The notes: generated by a model not told the origin, from the letters alone. Positions 10,093 to 20,101 are shown, counted from the stretch's first letter. The stretch is 64,000 bases of DNA from Synechococcus sp. C9 (GCF_022984075.1 NZ_JALAAD010000001.1:372001-436000); one strand, 5' to 3'. Translations and numbers: made by a program.

Positions 10093-12009
10093 TTAACTTG
10101 TTTGCTCATGCCAAGCCTGAAACATCAACACCGGCCAAAGTTGGGCTTGCCAATTAAAACGACCCTGTAAATGTTCTTGCCATTTTTGGTGAATCATTTG
10201 CGGTTCCAGATACCCCTGTTGTTGCAATCGCCGGGGGTTTAGCAATCCTTCTGCCCAATCCCGTAAAGGAGGATGACGCAACCATTCGCCCAGGGGCAGG
10301 GCAAATCCTTGTTTGGGACGTTCGATGAGTTTTTGGGGGACATATTGGTAGAGAATTTGCCGTAAAATCCATTTACTTTTGCCCTGGTGAATTTTGTATT
10401 TAAGGGGCAATTGCCAGGCTAATTCCACCAGATTTTGATCTAAATAAGGGGCACGGGATTCTAATCCCACCGCCATCGTTGCCCGGTCAACTTTTACCAA
10501 AATATCATCTGGTAGTTCCATTAGACAATCGGCATACATGAAGCTGTGAATTTCATCGTTTAGTAAAGGGGCATCAGCGGCTAATTTCTGAAAGATGGTT
10601 GGGTTTTGTTTCCCTAAATCAATGACCAAATCCTTTGCCAAGGGTGGTGTCAGCCAACGACGGCTTAAATAGTCATACATCAAAGCGGGATGGGGTTCTG
10701 CTAAAACAGCCGCCAAACGTGCCAAATTATCGGCTGGGGAGTAGTAGGGTGTGGTGAATAATAAATTTACCCAACGGTAGGGAATTTTTTGTAAGAAATA
10801 GGCGAATTGTCGTCGGATTATCAGGGGTAACCAAGCGATTGCCCGCCAGATGGTGCGTCCATATTGATACTGACGATACCCACCAAATAATTCATCCCCC
10901 CCATCCCCGGACAAACTGACGGTAACCTGTTGCCGGGTCAATTCCGCCACTAAAAATGTGGGAATTTGGGAGTTATCCGCAAAGGGTTCATCGTAAATCT
11001 GGGGAAGTTTGGGGATTACAGCCATCGCCAGTTCCGGCGTAGCAATTAATTCCGTATGTGCGGTTCCCAAATGCTGAGCTACCTGTTTTGCCCAAGGTGC
11101 TTCATTATAGGCGGTTTCACTAAATCCAATCGTAAAAGTTTTCACAGGTTGCGGGGATTGTTTTTGCATCAACGCCACGATTAACGAAGAATCCACACCC
11201 CCTGATAAAAAAGCTCCTAACGGCACATCCGCTACCATCTGTTCCCTAACCGTTTGCGTGAGTAATTCTTCTAGGGTTTTTACTGTTTCTGCGGGGGATA
11301 AACGCCAGGGGGTTTGAGTAGTAATGACCTGCGCCAGTGACCAATAGGATTGGGGTTGCACAACCGCTGTGGGATGGGGGATTTTTAACCAGGTTCCGGG
11401 CGGCAATTTATAAATGTTTTGGTAAATACTGGCAGGACTGGGAATATAGCCGTAATTCAGGAATAAATCCAGAGCGTGGGTATTTATTTCACCAGACCAA
11501 CCAGGGCTGTACCGCAGGGCTTTTAATTCTGAAGCAAAGACCAACCCTGCCCCCGTCCAACCGTAGTACAGGGGTTTTTCCCCCATGCGGTCCCGGGCGA
11601 GGTAGAGACACCGTTGTTGGGGATGCCACAGCGCCAGGGCAAACATTCCCCGGCATCGCTGTAAACAGGGCACCAACCCCCACTCGGCAATGCCCGCCAG
11701 CAGGACTTCCGTATCCGAATGCCCCCGCCACCCCTGAGCCGCCAATTCCCGACGCAGGGCACTATGGTTATAAATTTCCCCGTTAAACACCAGCACCAGC
11801 CCATTGGCCGCCACCATCGGTTGTGCCCCCAGGGGCGACCTATCCAAAATCGCCAAGCGCCGATGCCCCAAACCCAGCCCCAGGGATGGCTCCACCCACA
11901 CGCCCCCGTCATCCGGCCCCCGATGGGTTAATTGCGCCGTCATTTGCTGGACCGCCGTCACCACCTCCTGCCCGCCAGATCGGAGCCACACCCCGGCGAT
12001 GCCACACAT
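10093..12009 (-). CDS. asnB: Asparagine synthase (glutamine-hydrolysing)
   Basis: 638 aa. N-terminal class II glutamine amidotransferase domain starting MCGIAGVW (Cys2 is the nucleophile), with the HRGPDDGG and FNGEIYNH motifs; C-terminal ATP-pyrophosphatase domain with LSGGVDSS near residue 270 and SGDGGDELFGGY. It converts aspartate and glutamine to asparagine and glutamate. The start codon directly abuts the stop of the upstream membrane glycosyltransferase. That neighbour leaves open a role in amidating a cell-surface sugar or peptide, as some AsnB paralogues do. Confidence 0.93.
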   Translation of the reverse strand: MCGIAGVWLRSGGQEVVTAVQQMTAQLTHRGPDDGGVWVEPSLGLGLGHRRLAILDRSPLGAQPMVAANGLVLVFNGEIYNHSALRRELAAQGWRGHSDTEVLLAGIAEWGLVPCLQRCRGMFALALWHPQQRCLYLARDRMGEKPLYYGWTGAGLVFASELKALRYSPGWSGEINTHALDLFLNYGYIPSPASIYQNIYKLPPGTWLKIPHPTAVVQPQSYWSLAQVITTQTPWRLSPAETVKTLEELLTQTVREQMVADVPLGAFLSGGVDSSLIVALMQKQSPQPVKTFTIGFSETAYNEAPWAKQVAQHLGTAHTELIATPELAMAVIPKLPQIYDEPFADNSQIPTFLVAELTRQQVTVSLSGDGGDELFGGYRQYQYGRTIWRAIAWLPLIIRRQFAYFLQKIPYRWVNLLFTTPYYSPADNLARLAAVLAEPHPALMYDYLSRRWLTPPLAKDLVIDLGKQNPTIFQKLAADAPLLNDEIHSFMYADCLMELPDDILVKVDRATMAVGLESRAPYLDQNLVELAWQLPLKYKIHQGKSKWILRQILYQYVPQKLIERPKQGFALPLGEWLRHPPLRDWAEGLLNPRRLQQQGYLEPQMIHQKWQEHLQGRFNWQAQLWPVLMFQAWHEQTS

Positions 12010-13677
12010 TTACGGCTCCCGCACCTGCACCAGCCGCCACCCCTCGTACACCCCCACCACCCGATAGCGACTCCGGGGTCGCAGAGAAAAATCCGGTTGC
12101 ACCCACGCCCAACTCCCCCCAGGCAAAGCCGCCGGGTCGGGATACCATTGCCCCAAGTGGGGGGTATAAATGCTGAGCAAAATCTGCGCCTCATCCCCCG
12201 TCCCCTGACGGACAAAATGCACCGGCTGAACCGCCAACACCTCTGCCATCGGGGTTTCCTGCAACAGCCATTTCACATCGGGACGAAAATTGCCCACCAA
12301 CCCCATCGCCCCCAACAAGGTCAACGTCAACCAGGGCCCAGCCACGCACACGCCCAGCCACCCCCGCATCCCCGGCCACCTTTGCCGCCAGCGATACCGA
12401 CCCAGCCAAACCAAGGGCAGTAACCCCCAGCACAGCCCCAACCCCAAAGCCGGCCAGCGGTAGGGCATCACCTCCGGCACCTGGTCGGCAAACCGGGGGT
12501 AAAAGACCGTCGTCAACAGCACCAACACCCCCCCCACCAACCCCAGCCCATAGGCCCAACTGCGCGCTAACCACCGGGGTTTCAGCCCGCCCGCAAAAAT
12601 CAACCCCAGACGGACCAGCCCCAACCCCGCCAACAGGGACAGCCAGGGCATCACCACCAAACTATAGTGGGGCAAACGGGTGGAAATAGCACTCAACCCC
12701 ACCAGCACCACCAGCGGATACCCCCACAGCAAACTCCGTGCCACCGGCGGCGTTACCATCCCCCCCACCAACGCCAACAGGGGCCAGGGAAACCCCTGCA
12801 ACGGCACATTCCAGAAGTAATAGAACCAGCCATTCCCCTGCCGGGTCCGCACCACCGCCCGCCCCACAAACCCCAGCAACGCCTGCACGGGTGCCCAGCC
12901 ATCTTGCCGCATCACCAACCCCAGCCACATCCCCGTCGGTGCCATCCCCAACAACACCCCCAGCCACAGCCACGGACTCCGTAAATGCCCATGCCGCCGT
13001 CGTTCCAGCACCAAATAGGGCAAAAGTCCCACCAGGGGAATCAACCCCATCAGACTGCGAAATAAAATCCCCAAACCCAGCGCCACCCCCGCCCCCAACC
13101 GCCACACCTGCCCCCGTTGCTCCGATGCTTCCGCCCGAATCAGCGCCCAGACTGCCCCCACCCCCAACAGCACCGTGAGTATATCCGGGGTCGCCTGCCG
13201 ACTGTAGGAAAACCAGACAAAATGCAGATTGAGTAATAACGCCCCCCACCAGGCCGCCGGTGCCGGGATCAACCGTTTTCCCAAATCATAAAGTAATAAC
13301 GTTGTAATAATGCTCGCCAATTGGGACGGCAGTCGTGCCACCGACTCACTCAGCCCCCCCAGGTGAAATAGGGTCGCCAACAGCCAATAAAATCCCGGCG
13401 GTTTGTGGTAATGCACCGTATCCCAGGAGCGGGGCACCAGCCAATCCCCGGACAGCACCATGCCCCGGGCCCGCCACACATACAACCCCTCATCGTAGGG
13501 CAAAAAACTCTGTTCCCCCCCATGCCCAAACAGCAGTGGGATCAGCAACAGAATCAGGCTGATGTAGGGAAACCAACGGAACCAACGCACAGCGGTTTGT
13601 GACAAACAATCTAGGGGTAAAAACTCAATTGGGGTAACCCGGTGATTTCCGGCCAGCCCCGGCTGATATTCAGACAT
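12010..13677 (-). CDS. Family 39-type membrane glycosyltransferase (ArnT/PMT superfamily)
   Basis: 555 aa polytopic protein with about 11 to 13 hydrophobic segments. The first periplasmic loop carries the acidic signature [14 protein letters not shown], followed by [18 protein letters not shown] and RLPSQLASI. These are typical of ArnT/PMT enzymes that use polyprenyl-phosphate sugars on the outer face of the membrane. The substrate is unknown. An ATG at 13677 overlaps the end of argC by 67 bases; TTG at 13605 or GTG at 13590 would remove the overlap, so the start is uncertain. Its stop TAA is immediately followed by the asnB ATG. Confidence 0.82.
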   Translation of the reverse strand: MSEYQPGLAGNHRVTPIEFLPLDCLSQTAVRWFRWFPYISLILLLIPLLFGHGGEQSFLPYDEGLYVWRARGMVLSGDWLVPRSWDTVHYHKPPGFYWLLATLFHLGGLSESVARLPSQLASIITTLLLYDLGKRLIPAPAAWWGALLLNLHFVWFSYSRQATPDILTVLLGVGAVWALIRAEASEQRGQVWRLGAGVALGLGILFRSLMGLIPLVGLLPYLVLERRRHGHLRSPWLWLGVLLGMAPTGMWLGLVMRQDGWAPVQALLGFVGRAVVRTRQGNGWFYYFWNVPLQGFPWPLLALVGGMVTPPVARSLLWGYPLVVLVGLSAISTRLPHYSLVVMPWLSLLAGLGLVRLGLIFAGGLKPRWLARSWAYGLGLVGGVLVLLTTVFYPRFADQVPEVMPYRWPALGLGLCWGLLPLVWLGRYRWRQRWPGMRGWLGVCVAGPWLTLTLLGAMGLVGNFRPDVKWLLQETPMAEVLAVQPVHFVRQGTGDEAQILLSIYTPHLGQWYPDPAALPGGSWAWVQPDFSLRPRSRYRVVGVYEGWRLVQVREP

Positions 13678-14663
13678 TGTACCGCCTGCCCCGCCTGCCC
13701 CTTCAGCAAATTATCAATCGCACTCATGACAATCACCCGGTCCGTGTGGGAGTCCAGTTCCAGACCGATGTAGCACATATTGGTTCCCCAAGCCCATTTG
13801 GTATGGGGATAAACCCCCGGTGGCAGTACCCGCACCCAAGGTTTTTCCCGGTAAAAGGCTTGGTAAATCAGCAGTAAATCCTCCGTGGTCAGCCCGGGGT
13901 CCCGCACTTGGGCATAGACCGTCGCCAAAATCCCCCGCACCATTGGCACCAGATGGGGGGTAAACTGCACCTTCACCGGTTGCCCCGCCAAATCGGCGCA
14001 AATTTGTTCAATTTCCGGGCGATGCCGGTGGCGACCCACCCCATAGGCACTGATGGAATTATCCGCCTCCGCCAGCAGGAGATGGGTTTTCGCCTGCCGT
14101 CCCCCGCCAGAGGTTCCCGATTTGGCATCAATCACAATGCTGTCCCACGCCACCAACCCCTGCCGCAACAGGGGCGCCAACGCCAACAAACTCGCCGTCG
14201 GATAACACCCCGGACAACCCACCAAGGTCGCCTGGAGCAGGGACTCCCGATACAGTTCCGGCAGACCATACACCGCCTTGGCCGCCACTGTCCCATCCGT
14301 GCGCTCAATCCCATACCAGGTTTGGTAAATCTGCATATCCCGGAAGCGGTAATCGGCGGACAGGTCAAACACTTGGCACCCCTGCGCCAACAAATCCGGC
14401 ACCAATTTGGGCGCCACCCCATTGGGCAAAGAAAGAAACACCACCTGGGCTTTTCGGGCAATCACCTGCACATCCACCGGCTCCACCACCCGATGCACCT
14501 GATGTCCCAGATGGGGATAAATATCGGCAAATTCCTGCCCCGCACTGCTATCGCCGCCCAAATACGCCAACTCCAGGTAGGGATGGCTGAGGATGAGCCG
14601 CACCAATTGCACCCCCCCATAACCCGAAGCTCCCACCACGGCTACCGGAATTTTGTCCGTCAC
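13611..14663 (-). CDS. argC: N-acetyl-gamma-glutamyl-phosphate reductase
   Basis: 350 aa arginine biosynthesis enzyme that reduces N-acetylglutamyl phosphate to the semialdehyde with NADPH. The N-terminal nucleotide-binding motif is VVGASGYGG, the catalytic cysteine lies in VGCPGCYPT (near residue 150), and the C-terminus GLPQLSFYP is that of the family. Translation appears to start at GTG 14663. The 3' end overlaps the frame of the downstream glycosyltransferase. Full length and no odd features. Confidence 0.95.
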   Translation of the reverse strand: MTDKIPVAVVGASGYGGVQLVRLILSHPYLELAYLGGDSSAGQEFADIYPHLGHQVHRVVEPVDVQVIARKAQVVFLSLPNGVAPKLVPDLLAQGCQVFDLSADYRFRDMQIYQTWYGIERTDGTVAAKAVYGLPELYRESLLQATLVGCPGCYPTASLLALAPLLRQGLVAWDSIVIDAKSGTSGGGRQAKTHLLLAEADNSISAYGVGRHRHRPEIEQICADLAGQPVKVQFTPHLVPMVRGILATVYAQVRDPGLTTEDLLLIYQAFYREKPWVRVLPPGVYPHTKWAWGTNMCYIGLELDSHTDRVIVMSAIDNLLKGQAGQAVQCLNISRGWPEITGLPQLSFYP

Positions 14664-14999
14664 GCTGTCCCCCAGGGTTTTGCCGTTAGCCTAACATGAG
14701 TTTACGTTCAGGGGCATCCTCAAATCCCCATTTCCCCCATTTCTGCCGGTGCTACAGCCATTTGGTGAACGGATATTCCGGAAAACCGAATCCCAGGTCG
14801 GCGCTCCTGTGGCAATCGCATTGGGAATGTGAGTAAAAATTTCATACCGGGAAAATCCAGGGTCGCAGGGCATCGCCCCGTCTTTGGTTCTTGGTAACCT
14901 GGTTATGCGGTGATGCCCAGGCATCTTCTGGGATTGGGATATGACCGCCCTCACCGCCCGCTTCAAACCCTATGCCATGGGGACGAAGACATTGTTTTC
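14664..14999. other. Intergenic region with a degenerate repeat copy
   Basis: No gene recognised between nanE and argC. At about 14861-14892 a block reading GGTCGCAGGG..CGCCCCG..TTTGGTTCTTGG is a degenerate, reverse-oriented copy of the dispersed hairpin repeat. GGGGCATCCTC near 14711 and TGATGCCC near 14911 may be decayed ends of a longer element. Confidence 0.5.
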
Positions 15000-15680
15000 T
15001 CAAGCCTGCAATGCCTGCACAAACCACCGGGTAATATCCACCGGGCGGGTGATGGCTGAACCAACCACGACGGCATAGGCTCCGGCATCAAGGGCTTGGC
15101 GGGCTTGGTGGGGCGTACGGATGCGCCCCTCAGCGATGACCGGGATGGCAACCGCCTGGGTGAGTTGCTGGATGAGGGTCAAATCCGGGGCAGAGGGGTT
15201 CAGGTTCGCCGTAGCTGGGGTGTAACCCGATAGGGTCGTCGCCACATAATCCGCCCCCGCCGCCGCCGCCTGTACCCCCGCCGCCAACGTATCCACATCA
15301 GCCAGGATCGGCACAGCACCCAACTCTTGTTTCAACCGGCGGACAAACTCGGTTCCCGACATCCCCCAAGGACGCTGACGGGTGGTGGCATCTACAGCAA
15401 TCACATCCGCCCCGGCGTGGATTAAATCCAGCACATCCTGCATCGTCTCCGTGATCAACACCGACCCATCCGGGTATTGGTGCTTGGTCAGTCCAATGAT
15501 CGGCACCGTTACCTGGGAACGCACCGCTTGCACATGGGCCACCCCACACAGGCGCACCGCCCCCGCTCCCCCCAACACCGCCGCTTGGGCAAACGCTCGG
15601 ATAAATTCCTCCCCGTAGAACGGACTGCCCGGTTCCGCTTGACACGAAACGATCAACCCAGGCGGTAGGGAGATGATCAT
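15000..15680 (-). CDS. nanE: Putative N-acetylmannosamine-6-phosphate 2-epimerase (NanE family)
   Basis: 226 aa TIM-barrel protein of the NanE family, which interconverts ManNAc-6-P and GlcNAc-6-P. Family segments are GLIVSCQAEPGSPF, ADVIAVDATTR, LADVDTLAAG and the phosphate-binding IAEGRIRTP with VVVGSAITRP. The ATG at 15680 gives the normal N-terminus; upstream codons run into purH. It lies 16 bases after purH and is probably cotranscribed. No sialic acid catabolic genes are near, so the role is more likely amino-sugar salvage or surface polysaccharide precursor supply. That is an inference. Confidence 0.85.
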   Translation of the reverse strand: MIISLPPGLIVSCQAEPGSPFYGEEFIRAFAQAAVLGGAGAVRLCGVAHVQAVRSQVTVPIIGLTKHQYPDGSVLITETMQDVLDLIHAGADVIAVDATTRQRPWGMSGTEFVRRLKQELGAVPILADVDTLAAGVQAAAAGADYVATTLSGYTPATANLNPSAPDLTLIQQLTQAVAIPVIAEGRIRTPHQARQALDAGAYAVVVGSAITRPVDITRWFVQALQA

Positions 15681-15696
15681 TCCAGAATCCCCACCC

Positions 15697-17235
15697 CTAG
15701 TGGTAAAAATGCCGCCTACCCGTGAACAGCATCGCCACACCCCCTTCATGGGCGGCTTGGATCGACTCCTCATCCCGGAGACTGCCCCCCGGTTGCACCA
15801 CCGCCGTAATTCCCGCCGCCCCTGCCGCCATCACCGAATCCCCAAAAGGAAAAAAACCATCGCTGGCCAACACCGCCCCCTGCGCCCGTTCCCCCGCCTG
15901 CGCCAAGGCTAACCGCACCGCCCCCACCCGCTGGGTCTGCCCACCGCCAATCCCCAGGGTCACTCCATCTTTGGCGACCACGATGGCATTGGATTTCACC
16001 GCCTTTACCACCCGCCACGCCAACCATAAGTCCGCTAATTCCGAGGGCGTGGGTTGTTTTGCCGTCACCACCTGCCATTGCTGGGGTTCTACTGTCCCTA
16101 GGTCGGGAGTTTGTACTAAAAATCCCCCGCTGATCATTCGTATCTCTGCCTCCGGCGGTATTCCCAACTCCGGCATGACCAACACCCGCACCTTGGATTT
16201 CCGTTGCAAAATCGCCGCCGCCGCTGGGCTACATCCGGGGGCCACGATACATTCCAAAAATAATTCCGTCATTGCCGTCGCCGTTGCCTCGTCCAAGGGC
16301 TGATTCACTGCCACGATGCCCCCAAAGGCTGATACCGGGTCCGCCTGGAGTGCCTTTTGGTACGCTGTCAGTAAATCATCGGCACAGGCCACACCGCAGG
16401 GGTTGGTATGTTTGATAATCGCCGCCGTGGGTTGGGTGGTGGGAAATTCCCTGATCAAACGCCGGGCGGCCTCCAAATCCACCAAATTGTTAAAACTCAA
16501 TTCTTTCCCTTGGAGCAATTCGGCGGTACACCAGCCGGTGGGTGTATCCCCAGTCCGGTACCAAGCCGCCTGTTGGTGGGGATTTTCCCCGTAACGCAGG
16601 GGTTGAACCAGGGTGCCCTGACAGGCCCAATGGTGGGGCCAGCGGGTCGGGGTGGGGGTCAGGTAGGCGGCAATCCGCTGGTCGTACTGACTGGTGTGGC
16701 AAAAGGCTTGGGCGGCGCAGGCTTGGCGAAATTCCCGCTGGGTCTGCCCCTGGTGCGTCCGCAGGTGGTTGAGGTACTCCGGGTACTGGCTGGGTTCACA
16801 CAAAACCGTCACAAAAGCATGGTTTTTCGCCGCCGCCCGGAGTAACGCTGGTCCGCCAATGTCAATCTGTTCCACCGCTTGGGCGTGGGTGGTCGCCGGA
16901 TTCTGAACCGTCTCCGCAAAGGGATAGAGATTCACCACCACTAAATCAATCAAATCAATCCCTAAATTCTCCAATTCTGCTAAATCCTGGGGCACATCCC
17001 GCCGGGCGAGAATCCCCCCGTGAATTTTCGGATGTAGGGTTTTCACCCGTCCGCCCAAAATCTCCGGCGAACCTGTGTAGTCGGATACTTGCGTTACCGG
17101 CAAGCCCGCCTTTTGCAAAACCTGCGCCGTACCCCCACTGCTCAGTAATTCATAGCCAAATTCTTGTACCAAAGCTTCAGCTAAGGGCACCAAACCCGTT
17201 TTATCACTCACACTCAATAGGGCTTTCCGGGTCAT
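15697..17235 (-). CDS. purH: Bifunctional AICAR transformylase / IMP cyclohydrolase
   Basis: 512 aa enzyme of the last two steps of IMP synthesis. The N-terminal cyclohydrolase (MGS-like) domain starts KALLSVSDKTGL and has GGRVKTLHPKIHGG. The C-terminal AICAR transformylase domain has LRYGENPHQ, KHTNPCGVA and SDGFFPFGDSV. The length is normal. It follows the nucleotidyltransferase-like gene by 3 bases and precedes nanE by 16, so the four minus-strand genes from 18515 to 15000 probably form one transcript. Confidence 0.96.
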   Translation of the reverse strand: MTRKALLSVSDKTGLVPLAEALVQEFGYELLSSGGTAQVLQKAGLPVTQVSDYTGSPEILGGRVKTLHPKIHGGILARRDVPQDLAELENLGIDLIDLVVVNLYPFAETVQNPATTHAQAVEQIDIGGPALLRAAAKNHAFVTVLCEPSQYPEYLNHLRTHQGQTQREFRQACAAQAFCHTSQYDQRIAAYLTPTPTRWPHHWACQGTLVQPLRYGENPHQQAAWYRTGDTPTGWCTAELLQGKELSFNNLVDLEAARRLIREFPTTQPTAAIIKHTNPCGVACADDLLTAYQKALQADPVSAFGGIVAVNQPLDEATATAMTELFLECIVAPGCSPAAAAILQRKSKVRVLVMPELGIPPEAEIRMISGGFLVQTPDLGTVEPQQWQVVTAKQPTPSELADLWLAWRVVKAVKSNAIVVAKDGVTLGIGGGQTQRVGAVRLALAQAGERAQGAVLASDGFFPFGDSVMAAGAAGITAVVQPGGSLRDEESIQAAHEGGVAMLFTGRRHFYH

Positions 17236-17238
17236 CGC

Positions 17239-17838
17239 TTAGTATCCATCATCCACTTGGGTTAATTCTATATTGGAAATTTCTGCCCAGGTTTGTTGAA
17301 TATCTTGGCTATAATTCTGCTGTTTTAAGCATTCTGAAATTTCTAATTTTAACTCAGGAAAACGTAGTAGTAATAAGGTTAAATCCCGCCAATCTGTACC
17401 AGCTTTGGGTTGATTCTTGCGGCTATGGTAAGCCACCAATTTACTCATCGCTAATTCCCGGGGTGTTAACACTTGAATATCGCCAATCAATTCGGTTTCG
17501 GGTAATTGGTTTACAGAACGAATATCGGCTAAATGGCGATTCTCTGGCTTATGTACTTGATAAATTCGCCAAGCTTGACCGGATTTGATTTCTCGTATCC
17601 GCACGGCAATATGTAATTTTTCATGGAGATAATTTTGTAGTTCGGTTGCGAATCTATTTGCTTCTAAGGCGAGAATGTCCACATCTTGGGTCATGCGGGC
17701 TTCCGTAATATAGGCATTGACCGCATAGGCACCGAAGAGAGCCACATCCCTGCGCCCCTGCAAACATTCCAGAATCGTTTGTTGAATCTGGGCTAAGGGC
17801 AAAGGCTCAGCCATCAAAAATTCGGTGAAACTTAGCAT
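17239..17838 (-). CDS. Nucleotidyltransferase-like protein (AbiEii/MNT-like)
   Basis: 199 aa. Near residues 35-57 it has ALFGAYAVNAYITEARMTQDVDIL, close to the polymerase-beta-fold core in which TQDVDIL would carry two metal-binding aspartates. The rest is helical and ends in an acidic tail. Such proteins include AbiEii toxins and other stand-alone nucleotidyltransferases. Its ATG (17838) shares one base with the TGA of the upstream gene (TGATG), a sign of translational coupling. A TTG at 17841 is another possible start. The target (tRNA, protein or small molecule) is unknown. Confidence 0.6.
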   Translation of the reverse strand: MLSFTEFLMAEPLPLAQIQQTILECLQGRRDVALFGAYAVNAYITEARMTQDVDILALEANRFATELQNYLHEKLHIAVRIREIKSGQAWRIYQVHKPENRHLADIRSVNQLPETELIGDIQVLTPRELAMSKLVAYHSRKNQPKAGTDWRDLTLLLLRFPELKLEISECLKQQNYSQDIQQTWAEISNIELTQVDDGY

Positions 17839-18515
17839 CAAATCTGCCGTTCCCGATAGGTGCCATTCACCAATTCTACCCCATGAAATCCATGCCCGAC
17901 TGTACGCATCCGCAAACGATTATTCACCTCCGAAAGTCCATGTTTTTTGTGGTGCGCTTTGATGCGATCCAAATTGGCGACATACCAATCCTGGGCGGTG
18001 CGCCGGTCACAGTGCGCCTGGAGTTCTAAAACCGCAATATCAATATAAATTTTTTGGTTAATATCCGTCGCCTGGTCGTTAAATCCCACCAGCATATTAA
18101 AGGCTTGTTCCACACTGGACATAGGGGGGGAAGGGGATGCCTCCGGGTGAATTTGAAGCATCAAACCCTGTTTCACCAATTCCAATAAAGGCTTACCCGA
18201 ATTGAAGATCAATTTCTCCAAACTCGCCCGGTCCTCCGGGGTAAGTTCCAGGGCATCCAGACTGAATGGGGTTGCCGTTTGGCTCTGGGATTGGCGATAA
18301 CTGGACACCAGCAGGTCAATCACCTGGGCAGGGGGCAGATGCAGTTCCTCGGCGAGGGCGGCTAAACCCGCATGGGTCGGTTGGGCGGTGGGGTTGTCCA
18401 ATTTGGTGAGCAAGAAGGTCAGGACATCGTTCCAAGACCCCCCCAATTCCGATTTCAGGTCACTGAGCCGTTGATACTCTTCATCCGTCGGTGCAAAGGA
18501 AATTTTGGTAGTCAT
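17838..18515 (-). CDS. Unknown protein coupled to the nucleotidyltransferase
   Basis: 225 aa and not recognised as a named family. The N-terminal 40 residues (MTTKISFAPTDEEYQRLSDL) resemble a short DNA-binding-like helix pair. Residues 50-75 and 95-120 look like further small helical modules (LAEELHLPPAQVIDLLVSSY; PEDRASLEKLIFNSG). The C-terminal part contains a basic segment (HHKKHG, RLRMRTVGHGFHG). Gene order, size and stop/start overlap with the nucleotidyltransferase suggest an antitoxin- or adaptor-like partner, but that is inference from context only. Confidence 0.5.
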   Translation of the reverse strand: MTTKISFAPTDEEYQRLSDLKSELGGSWNDVLTFLLTKLDNPTAQPTHAGLAALAEELHLPPAQVIDLLVSSYRQSQSQTATPFSLDALELTPEDRASLEKLIFNSGKPLLELVKQGLMLQIHPEASPSPPMSSVEQAFNMLVGFNDQATDINQKIYIDIAVLELQAHCDRRTAQDWYVANLDRIKAHHKKHGLSEVNNRLRMRTVGHGFHGVELVNGTYRERQI

Positions 18516-18588
18516 GCTCGCCCCTTGACATGCCAGTTCATACTTTTATTATGGGCGTTAATGCGCCGTTTAACCGACAAGTTATCCC

Positions 18589-19479
18589 ATGAGTTTCACC
18601 AGTTTTTTTGCGCCGGTGCGGGGACAGAGCTTGGCGGTGATGCTTTTGGAACGGGCTTTGGGGTGCCAACGGGTGGCTCCTGCCTATCTCTTTCAGGGAC
18701 CGGCGGGGGTGGGAAAAGCCCTGACTGCCCGGTGTTTGGCGCACTATTTACTAGGCAAGAACCGGGATCATCCCGATCTCCTCTGGGTGGCACCCGTGCA
18801 GAAAACCCAGGACTCAGGACGGGTCACCCAAGCCCAAATTCGCCTGGAGCAGGTGCGGGAAATTACCCAATTTGTCGGGCGTACACCCTGGCAAAGCGAC
18901 CGTTCCCTGGTGGTGATTGAGTCGGCTCAATGTCTGAATGAACCAGCGCAGGATGCCCTCTTGAAAACCTTGGAAGAACCCGGTCATAGCCGCATCATTC
19001 TGCTTGCCGACCGCCCGGAGGAGTTGCTGACCACCATTCGTTCCCGGTGCCAGGTGATCCCGTTTCGCAATTTGGACAGGGACGATATGGGCGCCGTTCT
19101 CAACGAACAGGGCTACGGCGAAATTACGCACCATCCCGAACTATTGACCCTCGCCTGCGGTTCCCCCGGTGCCGCCATCGCCCATTGGCAACAGTGGCAG
19201 GCGTTACCCCCGGAATTGCCCCCGCTGTTTGACCCCTTGCCCACGTCCCTAGCCCAAGCTTTGGAACTTGCCCGTCGTTTGACCCAAGCCCTGGAACCAA
19301 CAGCGCAACTGTGGCTGACGGATTACCTACAGTGGTTCTATTGGGAACGCTACCAGCGGCAGGAACTGATCCAGATTTTGGAGCAAACCCGTCAAGCCTT
19401 ATTGAATTATGTGCAACCCCAGTTGGTTTGGGAAGTGACTTGGATGCGGATTTACCAACTTCAGTGTTCTCTTCCCTGA
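18589..19479 (+). CDS. holB: DNA polymerase III subunit delta' (clamp-loader ATPase-like)
   Basis: 296 aa subunit of the clamp loader that places the sliding clamp on DNA. It has Walker A-like FQGPAGVGKA near residue 38, the sensor-like QDALLKTLEEPG, and TTIRSRCQVIPF. The four zinc-binding cysteines common in E. coli-type delta' are not evident between residues 50 and 70, where the protein has HYLLGKNRDHPDLLWV, like other cyanobacterial homologues. It is divergent from the coupled gene pair at 17.2-18.5 kb, with a 73-base shared promoter region. Confidence 0.88.
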   Translation: MSFTSFFAPVRGQSLAVMLLERALGCQRVAPAYLFQGPAGVGKALTARCLAHYLLGKNRDHPDLLWVAPVQKTQDSGRVTQAQIRLEQVREITQFVGRTPWQSDRSLVVIESAQCLNEPAQDALLKTLEEPGHSRIILLADRPEELLTTIRSRCQVIPFRNLDRDDMGAVLNEQGYGEITHHPELLTLACGSPGAAIAHWQQWQALPPELPPLFDPLPTSLAQALELARRLTQALEPTAQLWLTDYLQWFYWERYQRQELIQILEQTRQALLNYVQPQLVWEVTWMRIYQLQCSLP

Positions 19480-19509
19480 GGGCAAAATTGATGCGGAGTA
19501 AAACCTAAT

Positions 19510-19600
19510 TAAGGGCATCTCTAAAAATAGGTCGCAGGGACACCGCCCCCGTCCTTAGTTCTGGGAAATTTCTCTTCGTTAATCAAGTAGGATGGGTATA
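19510..19600 (-). repeat. Dispersed hairpin repeat, copy 2
   Basis: Reverse-oriented copy beginning TAAGGGCATCTCTAAAAAT, then AGGTCGCAGGGACACCGCC, AGTTCTGGGAAATTTCTC and GTTAATCAAGTAGGATGGG. It has the same block order as copy 1 read on the other strand. It fills most of the gap between holB and the coiled-coil gene. Confidence 0.8.
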
Positions 19601-19677
19601 AATTTGTTATTTTAATCCCTCGGGCGGCAAATCCGCTGATGTATGATCAAGGTATAAATACCAGGAAAAATTGAACG

Positions 19678-20028
19678 ATGAGTTCTCCCGTAACCCTCGA
19701 AACTATTGCCGCTAGTCTAGAGAGTATTGCTCAACAGGTGCAAGCCCTAGACCATAAAGTGACGATGTTGGATCAACGGGTGGAAGCCCTAGATCAACGG
19801 GTGGAAGCCTTAGATCACAGGGTGGAAGCCCTAGAGCATCGGGTAGAGACTTTAGAGCATAGTGTAGAAGCTTTGGATCAAAAAGTTACCAAACTAGAGG
19901 CGGAACAAGCCAAAACCAACCTCATTGTTGAAACCTATCAAAAAGCCTCAACTCAGGTGGTTAATCTAGCCTTTGGGTTACTAGCGACTGCCACCATTAC
20001 CGTCATTGTCACCAGCGTTTTTAAGTAA
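19678..20028 (+). CDS. Small tail-anchored coiled-coil protein with perfect heptads
   Basis: 116 aa. From about residue 20 to 75 it is a run of seven-residue units of the type L-D-x-R-V-E-A (VEALDQRVEALDQRVEALDH), written in DNA as near-identical 21-base units (GTGGAAGCCCTAGATCAACGG). A hydrophobic segment near the C-terminus (VNLAFGLLATATITVIVTSV) would anchor it in a membrane with the coiled coil in the cytoplasm. Small proteins of this kind are common in cyanobacteria but functionally unassigned. The repeat count could vary by slippage. Confidence 0.75.
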   Translation: MSSPVTLETIAASLESIAQQVQALDHKVTMLDQRVEALDQRVEALDHRVEALEHRVETLEHSVEALDQKVTKLEAEQAKTNLIVETYQKASTQVVNLAFGLLATATITVIVTSVFK

Positions 20029-20101
20029 AAACTTTTCTACCGATAACATCCCCTAGGCAATTGCTAATGACTGTAACAATCACACTTCAATTATGAGTAA
20101 A

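Noticed and set aside
11823-13562. Several long plus-strand open frames opposite asnB and the membrane glycosyltransferase.
   Set aside because: Pro/Gly/His/Arg-rich shadows of GC-rich coding DNA; the minus-strand genes carry clear family motifs.
15000-15680. Sialic acid catabolism based on nanE.
   Set aside because: No nanA, nanK or transporter genes are present; NanE homologues occur in many bacteria without that pathway.
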